Shown piece after piece: positions 8,274-17,425 of a stretch of 64,000 nt of DNA. How positions within the stretch are numbered: the first letter of the stretch is position 1; each line of letters opens with the position of its first letter. Below the pieces are notes generated by a model. That model saw only the letters and a program-made list of their open reading frames with translations, made no database searches and was not told where the DNA came from. Where the stretch lies: positions 221,149 to 285,148 of the forward strand of contig DAIDHP010000001.1 in assembly GCA_027459625.1 (NCBI GenBank), given 5' to 3'. The position numbers and the translations under genes are program-made. The DNA comes from Chthonomonadales bacterium. Lineage in GTDB: Bacteria; Armatimonadota; Chthonomonadetes; Chthonomonadales; CAJBBX01.

Positions 8274-9245
8274 TCAATGGTGAATGGGTCCCATCCGCAC
8301 CACTTCCAAGTCGCCGCCATTCACCTGTTTCAGCGTAGCCAGTTCCTCGTCGCTCCATCGGGGATCTGGGGAGCCGCTGATGAACCAATCGCCTCCGTTA
8401 TCCGCAAGGATCATCCCGTATTTCTTGAGGGCGGTTAAAATAACCTTTGCCTGAGGCGGAAACTTGGAGATGTCAAAGGACGCTTTCAAACGCACCCTCA
8501 TCCCCATTGGCGGCAGAAATGGATCATTGCTCCTGCTGGCAAAATGAGTCGCGGGATGTACATAGCCTCGTTGAGTTCTACTGCAAGTGAAACGCAATGC
8601 ATGGTCGATTGCATGATTATCCATTACTTCGTCATAACGCACCAACCCGGGAAAAATCGGCAATCCAGCCGCATCGGCGGAGGTCCAACCATCGGGTCGA
8701 AGCTTGTTTGAATTCATGTTGAAAATTGCGCCGGAACCGGCTTTCCAGGATTTTCCCCCATCCAACGGGTATGCATCGAAAAGCTCATACAGCATCCAGT
8801 GGTCCCTATCAATAATGATCACATGCCGGTCGCCGGTGGATGAAGGCCCTCCCTCTATCGGAGCATTATGTGGAATCGGATAAGGGCCGGGGTCGCTCTC
8901 ATCCGCATAGGTGAAGGTGACGGGTACCTTCGGCTGTTTTCCGGAAACAACCATGTATGGGATTCCGTTAGGCGCGCCTCCCCAAACCGCACCGAAATCC
9001 GGATGCAACCCTTTGTGCAATCCGATGCTTCGAATATACGCCCCGGAGTGCGGATCAACCGGTAATTTGGAGATGTCTTCGTTCCAAGGATTATTTGGAG
9101 GGAACGGTCGTCTGCCATGCAGGCTCACATCAATCCCCAACGGTATCGTTTTTTTCATAGCCGTTGGCTTATGATTATTTTTCTTTGCGTACGCCGAGAA
9201 GCAAATCGCGAAGATAAGGAGTAAAATGGGAAATGAACGCTTCAT
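8274..9245 (-). CDS. Secreted conserved protein of unknown function
   Basis: The product has 323 residues with a signal peptide: MKRSFPILLLIFAICFSAYA, with cleavage likely after residue 20. The mature part is rich in Pro, Gly, Asp and Trp: NNPWNEDISKLPVD (about 51-64), LHPDFG, VPVTFTYADESDPGPYPIP, GDRHVIIIDRDHWMLYELFDAYP, WKAGSGAIFNMNSN, GWTSADAAGLPIFPGLVRYDE, HPATHFASRS, and GMILADNGGDWFISG near the C-terminus. I recognise this set of motifs as a widely distributed bacterial secreted family without an established function. The conserved acidic and aromatic residues suggest a beta-rich, possibly carbohydrate-active or binding fold, but that is a guess. It is divergent from the GH4 gene across a 134-base gap. 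It is not obviously part of the flagellar cluster. Confidence 0.7.
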   Translation of the reverse strand: MKRSFPILLLIFAICFSAYAKKNNHKPTAMKKTIPLGIDVSLHGRRPFPPNNPWNEDISKLPVDPHSGAYIRSIGLHKGLHPDFGAVWGGAPNGIPYMVVSGKQPKVPVTFTYADESDPGPYPIPHNAPIEGGPSSTGDRHVIIIDRDHWMLYELFDAYPLDGGKSWKAGSGAIFNMNSNKLRPDGWTSADAAGLPIFPGLVRYDEVMDNHAIDHALRFTCSRTQRGYVHPATHFASRSNDPFLPPMGMRVRLKASFDISKFPPQAKVILTALKKYGMILADNGGDWFISGSPDPRWSDEELATLKQVNGGDLEVVRMGPIHH

Positions 9246-9297
9246 GTTGAGGGAACCCTTCTATGAGATTTTTTGCCACTTAACTTAACTATAAATA

Positions 9298-9315
9298 CCT
9301 GTAATTTAAATACAG
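9298..9315. repeat. Imperfect inverted repeat in a divergent promoter region
   Basis: CCTGTAATTTAAATACAG has CTGTA and TACAG arms around an AT-rich centre. It lies between the secreted-protein gene and the GH4 gene, 65 bases before the GH4 start. A regulator site is possible but not demonstrated. A similar element, CCTGTAAATTACAGG, occurs upstream of secA. Confidence 0.3.
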
Positions 9316-9379
9316 TGCAACCATGTGGCTCCTATGATCAAGATATCTCGGAACAAACCATTTGAAGGAGGATTATTTC

Positions 9380-10930
9380 ATGCCTATTAAAATCGCGATG
9401 GTTGGGGCGGGCTCAATCGGATTCACAAGAACACTCATTCGTGATATTTTATCCGTGCCGGAGTTCTCAAACACCCATTTTGCTCTAACAGACATATCCG
9501 AACGCAATTTGGAGATGGTAACACAACTCTGCGAAAGAGATGTGCAAGCGAACAACAGCCATGGGATTATCGAATCCACTTTGGATCGTCGCAAAGCGAT
9601 TTCCGATGCTGACTATATCATCTCCACGATCCGGCAGGGCGGTTTGGATGCCTTTCAATTGGATATTGATATTCCTCTCAAGTATGGAGTGGATCAATGC
9701 GTCGGCGATACCTTATGCGCGGGTGGAATTATGTACGCTCAACGCACGATCCCGGCTTTACTCGAATTTTGCATGGATATAAGGGAGGTGGCGAAACCAA
9801 ACGCACTACTCTTAAATTACTCAAATCCAATGGCGATGAACACGTGGGCGTGTAATTTATATGGCGGTGTGAATACCATCGGTTTATGCCATGGAGTGCA
9901 GGGAGCTCATTGGCAGATAACTGAATGCATTTCCAGATGGGCGAAACGGGAGGGATTGATACCTGAAGATTACAAAATGCACAGAAAAGAGGTCGATGTC
10001 ATCGCTGCGGGGTTAAATCATCAAACATGGTTTATCAAGGTGTCGTGGCGAGGACGGGACATGATCGCGAAACTGCCTGAACTTTTCGCCACGCATCCGG
10101 AATTTTCACGCACTGAAAAGGTGCGCATCGATGTTCTAAACCGTTTCGGATATTACAGCACCGAGAGCAACGGGCACCTTAGCGAATACCTACCCTGGTA
10201 TCGCAAACGAACGGAGGAAATAAACAAATGGATCGATCTCGGAAGCTGGATTAACGGGGAGACGGGTGGTTACCTTCGCGTATGCACGGAAGGGCGCAAC
10301 TGGTTTGAGACGGATTTTCCAAGCTGGATGAAAGAGGAGCCGCGAATATTCGCAGAGGAAAAACGAAGCGAGGAGCATGGAAGTTACATCATTGAAGCTT
10401 TGGAAACCGGGAGGACTTACCGCGGTCATTTCAATGTTGTCAACCATGGACACATCACCAATTTACCGGATGGATGCGTCGTGGAAATCCCTTGCTATGT
10501 GGATAAGACGGGTGTTCACGCGCCAGTGGTGGGAGACCTGCCGCTTGCTTGCTCCGCGACCTGTTCCGCTAGCGTTCGAGTGCAGCAGATGGCAATGGAT
10601 GCCGCCGTTCATGGAGATATCAACCTATTAAAACAGGCGATGCTCCACGATCCCTTGACTGGAGCGGTATGCAATCCGGAAGAGGTGTGGCAAATGGCTG
10701 ATGAGATGCTCGTCGAGCAAGCCAAATGGCTTCCCCAATACGGGAATGAAATATCACTTGCGAAAAAAAGACTAGAGACTGCGCTGGAGGATGGAACACG
10801 AGTAGCGCTTAGGAAAACCGAAGGAGCCGCGCGTCTGCACACAAAAACGGTTGAGGAAATGAAGCGGGAAGCGAAACTCGCACGAAAAAACGCTGAGTCG
10901 GTGGACAAAGCCAATTTAACCAAATCCTAA
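9380..10930 (+). CDS. Glycoside hydrolase family 4 (alpha-galactosidase/alpha-glucosidase type, NAD- and metal-dependent)
   Basis: The product has 516 residues. I chose the ATG at 9380 because GAAGGAGG lies 9 bases upstream and it directly opens the Rossmann strand MPIKIAMVGAGSIGFTRTLI. Family 4 markers are clear: the NAD site GAGSIGF (9-15), NYSNPMA (146-152), GLCHGVQG with Cys170 and His171, and GLNHQTW with His214. The Cys and the His of the last motif are the usual ligands for the catalytic manganese. These enzymes cleave glycosides by a redox elimination mechanism using NAD+ and act in the cytoplasm. The CHGVQG version (instead of CHSVQ) and the overall length fit the alpha-galactosidase (MelA/LplD) branch best, but substrate cannot be fixed from sequence. 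No sugar transporter gene is next to it. Confidence 0.88.
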   Translation: MPIKIAMVGAGSIGFTRTLIRDILSVPEFSNTHFALTDISERNLEMVTQLCERDVQANNSHGIIESTLDRRKAISDADYIISTIRQGGLDAFQLDIDIPLKYGVDQCVGDTLCAGGIMYAQRTIPALLEFCMDIREVAKPNALLLNYSNPMAMNTWACNLYGGVNTIGLCHGVQGAHWQITECISRWAKREGLIPEDYKMHRKEVDVIAAGLNHQTWFIKVSWRGRDMIAKLPELFATHPEFSRTEKVRIDVLNRFGYYSTESNGHLSEYLPWYRKRTEEINKWIDLGSWINGETGGYLRVCTEGRNWFETDFPSWMKEEPRIFAEEKRSEEHGSYIIEALETGRTYRGHFNVVNHGHITNLPDGCVVEIPCYVDKTGVHAPVVGDLPLACSATCSASVRVQQMAMDAAVHGDINLLKQAMLHDPLTGAVCNPEEVWQMADEMLVEQAKWLPQYGNEISLAKKRLETALEDGTRVALRKTEGAARLHTKTVEEMKREAKLARKNAESVDKANLTKS

Positions 10931-10961
10931 GAAATCAGATATCTAATCGCACAATAAACAG

Positions 10962-10993
10962 ACTCCTCGTTCATATAACGGGGAGTTGGTTTA
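10962..10993. terminator. Bidirectional terminator between GH4 and permease genes
   Basis: ACTCCTCGTT (10962-10971) and AACGGGGAGT (10977-10986) form a 10-bp stem with one G-U pair and a 5-base loop, followed by TTGGTTTATT on the plus strand and CTGTTTATTG on the minus strand. The two flanking genes are convergent. Confidence 0.6.
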
Positions 10994-12196
10994 TTCCCAT
11001 CGCAAAGCCTGAATCGGCTCCTGACGAGATGCGCGGATGGCCGGTCCCACACCAAACACAATACCTGTAAGGAAACAGACACCAAACGCCATCGCCACGA
11101 TTCCAACGGTGATAACTGGATGTAACACGGTACGCATCGATATAATACGGCATATGATCTCCGCCAATCCAACCCCAATAGCGCCGCCCAACAAGGACAA
11201 CAAAGACGCCTCCGTGAGGAACTGCAGGAATATATCGCTGTTTTTCGCCCCCACGGTTTTCCTGATTCCTATCTCCTTCGTCCTCTCCGTCACAGTTACA
11301 AGCATGATATTCATAATCCCTATTCCAGCAACAATTAGGGAGATCAAACTGATTCCAGCCAATAGGGCTGTGACGATATTGAATACTTTGAAGATCGCCG
11401 TCATTAACTGTTTTTGTGTCCAAACGGTGAAATCATCCTGGTTATGATGGTTCGCAAGGAGTGTGCGTTTCACTTGTTCAAGCGATATATCCGGATCGAT
11501 ACGAGGATCAGTCTCAATGATGATACGATTGATTTGAGTCCCCTTAAAAACGCGCATGCTTACATTCAAGGGGATGTAGACCATATTCGCAAATCCTCCT
11601 GCACCGAACAGACTGGGCTCCTCTTTGGTGAGCGTCCCAACAACCTTAAACAATTTATTTTTGATCTGAACGCTTTTTCCAAGTGCGCTGCCTGAACCGA
11701 ATATATTCTGTTTGGGTTCATTTGCGAGAACACACACAGGTTGATTGTCGTCATTCGAGTTGAAATACACGCCTTCGCTGAGTGGTTTCTTAATGATGGT
11801 AAATAGATCCGGATTGGTGGCGATAACGAATGTGGAATATGTGGCGTAATCATAGCCCACCATGCCGAATACAAAAGAGACGGGTGCGCACAGTCGCACG
11901 CATGGCAATTTCCGAAGTGAATTCACATCACGCTGAGTAAGAGTGGAAATTCCGAGGGAGTTCATCGGCCCTGGCTCACCGTGCGAATCCATTTTACCCG
12001 GGAGTATGAACGCCACATTCACCCCAAGGCTGTCAATTTGGCGAGTGATGTCCTCCTTGACCCCTTGACCGATGCCCACAAGAAGCGTAACGGAGCCCAC
12101 CCCTATGACTATTCCCAAAATCGTCAAAATGGAGCGAACAAGATTCTGACGGATGGCGTCCAATGCTATTCGAATATTGTTCAAAAGAAAATTCAT
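10991..12196 (-). CDS. ABC transporter permease, MacB/FtsX type
   Basis: The product has 401 residues when started at the ATG at 12196 (MNFLLNNIRIALDAIRQNLV), which matches the usual family start; an ATG eleven codons earlier lacks a ribosome site. The N-terminus carries one membrane segment (RSILTILGIVIGVGSVTLLV, about 18-37), followed by a large MacB-type periplasmic domain (about 45-265), then three membrane segments in the C-terminal FtsX domain (about 280-390). That domain has ERTKEIGIRKTVGAKNSDI, the conserved coupling region, and ends in PIQALRWE. MacB-like permeases export peptides, toxins or lipoproteins or transmit force, and always need an ATPase. No ATP-binding gene or membrane-fusion gene is adjacent here, so the partner must be encoded elsewhere. 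Confidence 0.88.
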   Translation of the reverse strand: MNFLLNNIRIALDAIRQNLVRSILTILGIVIGVGSVTLLVGIGQGVKEDITRQIDSLGVNVAFILPGKMDSHGEPGPMNSLGISTLTQRDVNSLRKLPCVRLCAPVSFVFGMVGYDYATYSTFVIATNPDLFTIIKKPLSEGVYFNSNDDNQPVCVLANEPKQNIFGSGSALGKSVQIKNKLFKVVGTLTKEEPSLFGAGGFANMVYIPLNVSMRVFKGTQINRIIIETDPRIDPDISLEQVKRTLLANHHNQDDFTVWTQKQLMTAIFKVFNIVTALLAGISLISLIVAGIGIMNIMLVTVTERTKEIGIRKTVGAKNSDIFLQFLTEASLLSLLGGAIGVGLAEIICRIISMRTVLHPVITVGIVAMAFGVCFLTGIVFGVGPAIRASRQEPIQALRWE

Positions 12197-12437
12197 GGTT
12201 TCAACATTGCAAAATAGTATACCTGTCATTCAAAATAGAGTGATGGGATATAATTCGCTCATCGCAAAAGATGAATTCCTACTGAAAACAGATATACTAT
12301 ATATGGATGGCCGCAAATGCTGTTATCAATATATTGCATCGATATCTATCCTATTCGGCAATACCATGAACATGGAAACGCATTGGATTAGCCGAGAGTA
12401 ACCGAATATTTTCCCAAATGATAGGCGGGTTAACAAT

Positions 12438-15400
12438 ATGTCCGGTCCTGGTTTTGTACATTTGCATACTCACTCCGAATTTTCCCTTTTGGACGGCGCG
12501 GCACAGATGGATCGTCTCATCCAACGCGCGATCGACCTTAACATGGAGGCGTTGGCTCTGACGGATCACGGCGTCATGTTTGGCAGCTTTGACTTCTATC
12601 AGAAATGCAAGCAGGCGGGTATAAAGCCCATTGTTGGCATAGAGGCGTATGTCACATCAGGCAGTCACCGCGATAAAACGCCTAGAACTGAAAAAAACGC
12701 CTATCATTTGATCCTTCTCGCCAAAAACGAAACTGGATATAAAAACCTCATGAAGCTTGCGACCAACGCCTCCGTGGAAGGTTTTTATTACAAGCCTCGC
12801 ATCGACCACGATCTGATAAGGCAATATCATGAAGGGCTTATCGCCACCACCGCCTGCATTGGGAGCGAAGTCTGCGTGGCGTTGCTGAAGGATGATTACA
12901 AAAAAGCGCTTCAAATCGCAGGAGAGTACCGCGAAATATTCGGTGCGGATAATTTCTTCATTGAACTCCAAAACCATCATCTTGCGGATCAACAAAAAGC
13001 GAACGAGGGTTTGCTATCCATCGCCAAGGATCTCAAACTTGGAATCATCTGCACCAACGACATCCACTATCTTCACAAAGAAGATGCATACGCGCATGAC
13101 GTCCTGCTGTGCATTGGAACCGGTGCAAACGTCACTGATCAGAACAGATTGAAATACGACGCCCAGGAGTTTTATATGAAGTCCCGGGATGAAATGCTGG
13201 AACTTTTTCAGCAATATCCCGAAGCTCTTGATAACACCGTAAAAATAGCGGAACTCTGCAATATAGACATAGAAATCGGGCGTGCTCCGATGCCCGCGCC
13301 GGATATCCCCGAGAATCACAACGCCCAGTCCTACTTGCGTGAATTGGCTGAGGAAGGCTTAATAAGAAAGATCGGAAAAATCACCGACACATACAGCCAG
13401 CGTTTGGATTATGAAATGGATATCATTCAACAAACAGGCTTCGCGCAATATTTTCTCATCGTTAGAGACTTCGCCATTTTCGCCCGACGCAAAGGGATAT
13501 ATTACGGGGTGCGCGGCTCCGCCGCAGGTTCGCTGACATCCTTCTGCGTGGATATCACGGACATAGATCCAGTGGATTACGAGTTAACGTTCGAGAGATT
13601 TCTCAATCCCGAGCGAATTCAGATGCCTGATATAGATATGGATTTCGAGGATTCCAGACGGTCGGAAGTGATCGATTACGTTACGAACAAATATGGCGAG
13701 GATCACGTGGCGCAGATCGTTACTTTCGGCACCCTTGCCGCCAAAGCCGTTTTAAAGGATGCCGCCAGAGTGCTCGGTATGTCCGTTCAGGAAGCGAACA
13801 AAATTGCAACCATGGTTCCAAGCTTACCCCTGCACATCACGATTAAAAAAGCTATGGAAATCAACTCGGATTTCAAGGATTTGTATGATCAAAACGAGCA
13901 GGTTCGGGAATTGGTGGACACCGCAATGAGACTGGAGGGGATATCCAGGCATTCATCCGTTCACGCTGCGGGAGTGGTTATCTCTCACGATCCGCTTGTG
14001 GAATACACACCGATGCATCGCTCATCGCAAAATGGCGGGCTTGTAACACAATATTCAGCCTCCAACCTCGAAAAACTCGGATTGCTAAAGATGGATTTTC
14101 TAGGACTTATCAACTTGGCCATTCTCGGAAGAACCATCGAAAACATTCGGAAATCCCATGGCGTCAAGATAAATGTCAACGAGATTCCCATGGATGACGC
14201 AAGGACATTCGAATTGTTGGGTAGGGGTGAGACCACCGGAGTGTTTCAATTGGAGAGTTCCGGAATGCGCAGATACATAACCGAACTGAAACCAACCACC
14301 GTAAGAGATCTCGCAGCCATGGTGGCTTTGTACCGTCCGGGGCCAATGGCGCATATTCCAACATTCATTCGTGCAAAACACGGACTGGAAAAAATCAAGT
14401 ATCTTCATCCTTGGCTGGAGCCGGTGCTGAAGGAAACCTATGGAGTGATTGTATATCAGGATCAGGTTATGAGGATCGCTCAAGTTATCGCCGGATACAC
14501 CTTGGGGGCTGCGGATATCCTGCGTAGAGCCATGGGTAAGAAGAAAAAGGAGGAGATGGCTAAACAGAGGGAAAATTTCCTTGCAGGCGCGAAAGCGAAA
14601 GGTGTTGACGAGAAGACCGCCGGGGAGATATTCAATCAAATTGAGCCATTCGCGGGGTATGCGTTCAATAAGGCGCATGCTGTCTGCTACGCCAACGTCG
14701 CTTATCAGACAGCCTATCTCAAGGCGAACTATCCAGTGGAATACATGGCGGGGCTCCTAGCGTGTTACATACAGAAACCGGACAAGATCGCCACCTGCAT
14801 GGAGGAGTGCTCCCGCATGAAACTGACCCTTCTCCCTCCCGATATCAACCTTTCCGATACGGATTTCAGTTCGGAAAACAGCGCAATTCGTTTTGGCTTG
14901 ACGGCGATCAAGAACGTCGGTAAATCCGCAGTGGATGTGATTCTCAACGCAAGACGCGATGGCGGTAATTTCACATCGCTGCTTGATTTTTGTATCCGCA
15001 CGTCACAGGAAGGCACCATATCCCGGTCCACAATCGAAGCTTTGATCCAGTCAGGAGCGTTTCAAGGAATACACTCCAATCGCAAAGCTTTAATCGAAGT
15101 ATTGGATCAGGCTATATCCATATCATCAAAGATGAACAGGGATCGGGAATCCGGGCAAGGCGATTTATTCGGAAGCGATAGCGGAAATGTCATCGTCAAG
15201 GACGCCCAACATCTAACTATCCCAAATATTCAGGATTACACCACCGCTGAGATTCTGCAATTCGAACGCACATTGCTTGGACTATATCTTTCAGAACATC
15301 CTTTATACAGGTATGTTCGTCAGATTAAGAAGAGAACACGGGATACGATAGAAAGATTATCCAAAAAGAATAACGGCGCGACGGTTACAATTGCTGGGCT

Positions 15401-15920
15401 GTTAAGCAATGTTCGTCCCCATCGATCGAAAAAAACGGGCAAATTGATGGCGTATTTAACACTGGAGGACATGACCGGCTCCGTATCGGTAACTGTGTTC
15501 CCATCAACTTATGAGGAATTCAAGGATAACATCGTTAAGGATTCGATTGTTTTTGTTACGGGTAAAATATCCGAGCAAGCCTCGGTTAGAGACGAGGAGA
15601 ATGAAGAGAGGACCATTGAGATTCATGCGGACGCCATCACCCCGTTGGATACTGAGGATACTCAATCATCACCTCAGCATGAGATTCACATCCGATTGAA
15701 TTCTGAAATGATAAACAAAGCGATGAACATACGAAGGTTACTCTCCAAAGAGGAAGGCGATGATTCGGTAATTTTGCACGTAACAGATCAAGGAATGGAA
15801 AGAAAGGTGCTAAGCGGCTATAGTGTGAAGTATCATGATGACTTGATCATGAACATCAAAAAAATCACCGGTGACAATTTCGTCTGGGTGGAGCAAGCAA
15901 TCGAGCATAGTTTCTTTTAG
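12438..15920 (+). CDS. dnaE: DNA polymerase III alpha subunit
   Basis: The product has 1160 residues, the normal DnaE length. The PHP domain opens with FVHLHTHSEFSLLDGAA (about 6-22) and ALTDHGVMFGSFDFY. The polymerase palm has the catalytic PDIDMDF (397-403, with Asp398 and Asp400) and, further on, GVVISHDPLVEYTPM and MDFLGLINL. The fingers contain LRRAMGKKKKEEM and GYAFNKAHAVCYANVAYQTA. A helix-hairpin-helix region follows, and an OB-fold lies at about 985-1075 (ATVTIAGLLSNVRPH, LEDMTGSVSVTVFP). It is the replicative polymerase catalytic subunit, cytoplasmic, working with the beta clamp and tau complex. It reads divergently from the permease gene. A weak ribosome site (AGGCGGG) precedes the ATG at 12438. 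Nothing in it looks broken. Confidence 0.97.
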   Translation: MSGPGFVHLHTHSEFSLLDGAAQMDRLIQRAIDLNMEALALTDHGVMFGSFDFYQKCKQAGIKPIVGIEAYVTSGSHRDKTPRTEKNAYHLILLAKNETGYKNLMKLATNASVEGFYYKPRIDHDLIRQYHEGLIATTACIGSEVCVALLKDDYKKALQIAGEYREIFGADNFFIELQNHHLADQQKANEGLLSIAKDLKLGIICTNDIHYLHKEDAYAHDVLLCIGTGANVTDQNRLKYDAQEFYMKSRDEMLELFQQYPEALDNTVKIAELCNIDIEIGRAPMPAPDIPENHNAQSYLRELAEEGLIRKIGKITDTYSQRLDYEMDIIQQTGFAQYFLIVRDFAIFARRKGIYYGVRGSAAGSLTSFCVDITDIDPVDYELTFERFLNPERIQMPDIDMDFEDSRRSEVIDYVTNKYGEDHVAQIVTFGTLAAKAVLKDAARVLGMSVQEANKIATMVPSLPLHITIKKAMEINSDFKDLYDQNEQVRELVDTAMRLEGISRHSSVHAAGVVISHDPLVEYTPMHRSSQNGGLVTQYSASNLEKLGLLKMDFLGLINLAILGRTIENIRKSHGVKINVNEIPMDDARTFELLGRGETTGVFQLESSGMRRYITELKPTTVRDLAAMVALYRPGPMAHIPTFIRAKHGLEKIKYLHPWLEPVLKETYGVIVYQDQVMRIAQVIAGYTLGAADILRRAMGKKKKEEMAKQRENFLAGAKAKGVDEKTAGEIFNQIEPFAGYAFNKAHAVCYANVAYQTAYLKANYPVEYMAGLLACYIQKPDKIATCMEECSRMKLTLLPPDINLSDTDFSSENSAIRFGLTAIKNVGKSAVDVILNARRDGGNFTSLLDFCIRTSQEGTISRSTIEALIQSGAFQGIHSNRKALIEVLDQAISISSKMNRDRESGQGDLFGSDSGNVIVKDAQHLTIPNIQDYTTAEILQFERTLLGLYLSEHPLYRYVRQIKKRTRDTIERLSKKNNGATVTIAGLLSNVRPHRSKKTGKLMAYLTLEDMTGSVSVTVFPSTYEEFKDNIVKDSIVFVTGKISEQASVRDEENEERTIEIHADAITPLDTEDTQSSPQHEIHIRLNSEMINKAMNIRRLLSKEEGDDSVILHVTDQGMERKVLSGYSVKYHDDLIMNIKKITGDNFVWVEQAIEHSFF

Positions 15921-16267
15921 AAACAGAGGATGGATCATATTCAAAATCATACGAACCATTGTCGAAAACATTCCGGGTCTTTACCCTTTAAGGTCGCGAG
16001 ACAGGGATTGATTTGACTTATTGCATAGAATATCAATAAAATCAGGCATATGCACAATACGGTGTGACCATTTGGCCCAGCTTGGAATGAAGGATTTATC
16101 CACAATTTCGAAATGGCGATGATATCATAAAACATGATCGGTCAGGCATTTTCCATGATGCGTTTGCAATCAATGGGAAAATTCAATCCATTCGTTCGAT
16201 TTTCCAAACCCAGGGATTACCAATTCCGCGTGACATCTAATTTGAAGCATGATAAGAGACAAATCCA
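15921..16267 (+). other. 347-base gene-free region between dnaE and the TPR gene
   Basis: No convincing gene is found in either strand; a 62-codon minus-strand frame here has no ribosome site or recognisable content. I do not see a strong terminator for dnaE. The main element is the sigma-70-type promoter at 16013-16042. Confidence 0.5.
16013..16042 (+). promoter_or_regulatory. Sigma-70-type promoter for the TPR-galU unit
   Basis: TTGACT (16013-16018), an 18-base spacer and TAAAAT (16037-16042) match the -35 and -10 consensus at 5 of 6 positions each. It lies about 220 bases before the TPR gene ATG, which implies a long leader. Confidence 0.45.
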
Positions 16268-17404
16268 ATGATCAAAAATAACCGCTGTTACCGTTTCAAA
16301 CATATCCTATTGCCACTCCTAACATGCCTATTAGCTCTATCTCTATCCATCTCCACCGCCTTCGCGCAATCGGAACAGGAGCATGTGCAGAACGGAATGA
16401 ACTTGGTGCAACAAGGAAAACTCGATCAAGCCATCACTGAATTCCAAGCCGCCCTTAAAATGAACCCCAAGGATATCGCCGTTCATGTCATTTTAGGTCA
16501 GATATACGAGCAAATGGGAAGAAACGAGGAAGGCGTGGCGGAGATGCAAACCGCGGTAAATCTCAATCCCACGTCGCCTGATCTCTACAACGATCTAGGG
16601 TCGGCATATTTGAACGCCAGCATACCTAACAAAGCCGTAAACGCATTTCAACATTCCCTCGTTCTTAAACCCAATCAATCGGAACCGTATGTGGGCATTG
16701 GAGATGCATACAAGCAGATGAGGGACTTTCGTGATTCCGAAAACGCTTATATCATGGCGTTAGGTATCAATCCCGATGAATCGATCGTGCCATTCGCATT
16801 AGGACAACTCTACGCCTATTTTCAGCGCCCGGAAAAAGCAATTCCCGAATACGAAGCGGCGTTGAGAATCAAACCGGACTACCCATTGGCGAAAGCGGCG
16901 TTGATATCCGCAATGAATGATGCGAAACGCTATGACGATTCCATACAAACCGCCATAGCGTTCCTTAAAGAGACGCCAAATGATTCAAATATTCAGGAAC
17001 AACTTGCATTCGCCTATAGCGGCGAAAAGAATTATCCTCTGGCATTGAAAACTTACCAATCAGTCATCAACGCCGACCCTAAAAACCCTACAAGCTGGGG
17101 AAATTACGGTTGGCTTGAATACTTGGCAGGGAACATCAAGGATGCTATCGGCTTTAGTCTGAAGGCCTTGTCACTGAATCCAAAGCTTGCATATGTCAAA
17201 TACAATTTAGGCTTGTATTACGCCGTCAGCGGCAATGAAAGTATGGCAATACAGACTTACAAGGATGGATTCAACATCGCCAGCCAAGACGATACGTTGA
17301 ATGCAATGCCCGATCTCAAGAAGGCGATAAAGATGCATCCGGATAACGAAATCCTAAAAGAGGCCTTAGGTCTGTTGCAATCCCTATCCACAATCCATAA
17401 ATGA
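16268..17404 (+). CDS. Exported tetratricopeptide-repeat protein
   Basis: The product has 378 residues. A signal peptide is visible: basic start MIKNNRCYRFKH, a hydrophobic run LLPLLTCLLALSLSI, and AFAQ near residue 34. The rest is about nine or ten TPR units of 34 residues, from about residue 40 to 370. Examples are GKLDQAITEFQAALKMNPKD, GRNEEGVAEMQTAVNLNPTS, RPEKAIPEYEAALRIKPDYP and GNIKDAIGFSLKALSLNPKL. TPR arrays are protein-binding scaffolds, here in the periplasm or at the outer membrane. A uridylyltransferase gene follows 21 bases later, so a role in envelope polysaccharide assembly is plausible but only inferred. The true partner is unknown. Confidence 0.88.
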   Translation: MIKNNRCYRFKHILLPLLTCLLALSLSISTAFAQSEQEHVQNGMNLVQQGKLDQAITEFQAALKMNPKDIAVHVILGQIYEQMGRNEEGVAEMQTAVNLNPTSPDLYNDLGSAYLNASIPNKAVNAFQHSLVLKPNQSEPYVGIGDAYKQMRDFRDSENAYIMALGINPDESIVPFALGQLYAYFQRPEKAIPEYEAALRIKPDYPLAKAALISAMNDAKRYDDSIQTAIAFLKETPNDSNIQEQLAFAYSGEKNYPLALKTYQSVINADPKNPTSWGNYGWLEYLAGNIKDAIGFSLKALSLNPKLAYVKYNLGLYYAVSGNESMAIQTYKDGFNIASQDDTLNAMPDLKKAIKMHPDNEILKEALGLLQSLSTIHK

Positions 17405-17425
17405 AAAACTCGAAGGTTTGTACGA

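Noticed and set aside
8148..8438. Plus-strand 96-codon frame
   Set aside because: It runs antisense into the secreted-protein gene and has no family-like content.
15947..16135. Minus-strand 62-codon frame after dnaE
   Set aside because: No ribosome site, no recognisable motif, and it lies across the promoter at 16013.
16268..17404. TPR protein as type IV pilus or secretion lipoprotein (PilF/PilW)
   Set aside because: It has a signal peptide without a lipobox Cys, and no pilus gene is adjacent.
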